In this document: positions 41,706-42,354 of the stretch, piece by piece
Position numbering within the stretch: the stretch's first letter is position 1
Layout of the letters: each line of letters starts with the position of its first letter
From: an uncultured Alphaproteobacteria bacterium
Lineage (GTDB): Bacteria > Pseudomonadota > Alphaproteobacteria > CAAGCB01 > CAG-977
DNA: 42,354 nt
Direction of reading: 5' to 3'
Assembly: GCA_944393745.1 (NCBI GenBank)
Contig: CALYBD010000020.1
Span: 1 to 42,354, forward strand
Made by a program: the position numbers and the translations under genes
Notes under the pieces: model-generated
Told to the model about the DNA's origin: nothing
The model's database searches: none
The model's input: only the letters and a program-made list of their open reading frames with translations

Positions 41706-42261
41706 CGAACAATAATTCCTGAACCCCCGTTCCGTGCAGATCAAAGTTCATTTTAACGTAATCTGCCGCGACCATACCGCTTTTGTCCCGGATCGTTTTG
41801 TCGGCACCGTTGGCCAGCAGAGTTTTGATGATTTCCGGTGAAGGATTAAACGTTGCAGCCAGCATCAGTGCGGTCTGCCCTTTGTCGTCAACGGCATTGA
41901 TGTCAATTCCGTTGGCCGTTAAAAACGGAATGATTTCAGTGTCCTGATTGTGTTTGACGGCAATCATCAAAACGGTTTGCCCGTCTTGTAAAGGACGTTT
42001 CAGGTTAATGCCGTTTTGTACGGCCTGCTGAATTTCGGAAACATTTCCGTCTTCCATCAGATGAACCAGCATTTCTGTCATTCTGTCCATGCGTACGGAT
42101 CTGGAATGCCCCTTGTTTTCCTGCGCCGGTTGTTGTTCGTTTTGAGGCGGTTTTTCCTCATTTTTCTTTTTCTTGCTGTCGGGATCTGGCGGCGCGACTT
42201 TGATTATTAAAAGTAACGCCAGAACAACAGCTGCGATTCCTGCGATAACAAATCCAAACAT
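41698..42261 (-). CDS. Membrane-anchored ankyrin-repeat protein
   Basis: A 187-residue protein with an N-terminal transmembrane helix (about 3-21), a charged lysine/glutamate/glutamine-rich linker (28-55), and about three ankyrin repeats. Examples are DGQTVLMIAVKHNQDTEIIPFLTANGIDINAVDDKGQTALMLAATFNPSPEIIKTLLANGADKT, quoted by motif as DGQTVLMIAV, DKGQTALMLAA and NGADKT. The repeats should face the periplasm or cytoplasm depending on topology and bind a partner. GGAG lies eight bases before the ATG but inside a predicted hairpin (42270-42296), with a C14 tract (on this strand) just upstream. Confidence 0.85.
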   Translation of the reverse strand: MFGFVIAGIAAVVLALLLIIKVAPPDPDSKKKKNEEKPPQNEQQPAQENKGHSRSVRMDRMTEMLVHLMEDGNVSEIQQAVQNGINLKRPLQDGQTVLMIAVKHNQDTEIIPFLTANGIDINAVDDKGQTALMLAATFNPSPEIIKTLLANGADKTIRDKSGMVAADYVKMNFDLHGTGVQELLFVK

Positions 42262-42269
42262 ATTTTAAT

Positions 42270-42296
42270 CTCCAATAAAATAGCCAGTGATTGGAG
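42270..42296 (-). promoter_or_regulatory. Hairpin covering the ribosome binding site of the ankyrin gene
   Basis: On the minus strand CTCCAAT (42296-42290) pairs perfectly with ATTGGAG (42276-42270), enclosing 13 bases. The GGAG of the second arm is the ribosome binding site of the gene starting at 42261, so folding would hide it. Confidence 0.5.
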
Positions 42297-42298
42297 GC

Positions 42299-42312
42299 GG
42301 GGGGGGGGGGGG
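42299..42312 (-). repeat. G14 / C14 homopolymer tract upstream of the ankyrin gene
   Basis: Fourteen G on the plus strand (C14 on the coding strand), 38 bases before the ankyrin start and two bases from the hairpin at 42270-42296. Same length as the tract at 3025-3038. The remaining bases to 42354 show no gene. Confidence 0.9.
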
Positions 42313-42354
42313 CATCTCAAAGTAAGCCGATTTCTTATTAATACACCGCTGAAA

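Noticed and set aside
1-42354. tRNA, rRNA, tmRNA or CRISPR arrays
   Set aside because: I scanned for T-loop GTTCGA-type segments, long conserved rRNA words and regularly spaced repeats and saw none. A covariance-model search would be needed to exclude small RNAs.

Overview
The window looks like a chromosomal segment of an alphaproteobacterium with moderate GC content and AT-rich intergenic regions. The support is a GcrA cell-cycle regulator, the HpnC/HpnD/HpnE squalene route, TrmFO, a DUF6898-type protein next to rpiB and glyA, and the slt / dapA / smpB arrangement. The small secreted proteins and type IV pilin-like genes fit a host-associated, perhaps gut, lineage, but that placement is inference. 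I saw no rRNA, tRNA, CRISPR array, insertion sequence or integrase.

Layout. 1-2903: a possible gene end, a DUF5131 protein and a CPA1 cation/proton antiporter. 3025-4991: three tandem VirB2/TrbC-like pilin genes. The first has a G14 tract upstream, and the first two are each followed by a decayed copy of the sodB 3' end. 5017-9866 (minus): trmFO-hpnC-hpnD-hpnE-sodB, i.e. tRNA methylation, squalene synthesis and superoxide dismutase. 9965-13750 (plus): an envelope operon of a membrane-anchored rhodanese fold lacking its cysteine, a pentapeptide-repeat protein and a Sel1-repeat protein. 13790-14446 (minus): elbB. 14544-20163 (plus): the housekeeping run thrC, M16 peptidase, DUF6898, rpiB, glyA, nrdR, nusB. 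20170-24595: an accessory stretch with small unknown proteins, an outer membrane barrel and a phage-like regulatory locus (XRE regulator, a gene split at a T7 tract, and a divergent DUF6456-like gene).

24592-29461: slt (minus) divergent from dapA-smpB, then two unknown proteins. 29530-31745: a KamA-type aminomutase, a small secreted protein and an orphan type IV pilin-like protein. 31949-35136 (minus): DUF4139 protein, unknown exported protein, gcrA. 35322-42261: ugd, a GNAT enzyme, a DUF5662 protein, the Nnr repair enzyme, a Nudix hydrolase, a lipoprotein, ZupT and an ankyrin protein. A second G14 tract sits just upstream of the ankyrin gene, beside a hairpin that would cover its ribosome binding site.

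Most noteworthy are the pilin array with its embedded sodB fossils, the two G14 tracts placed as possible expression switches, the split gene in the XRE locus, and a pair of paralogous small proteins (20727 and 29111) of no family I recognise. Function calls come from reading motifs and were not checked by database search.
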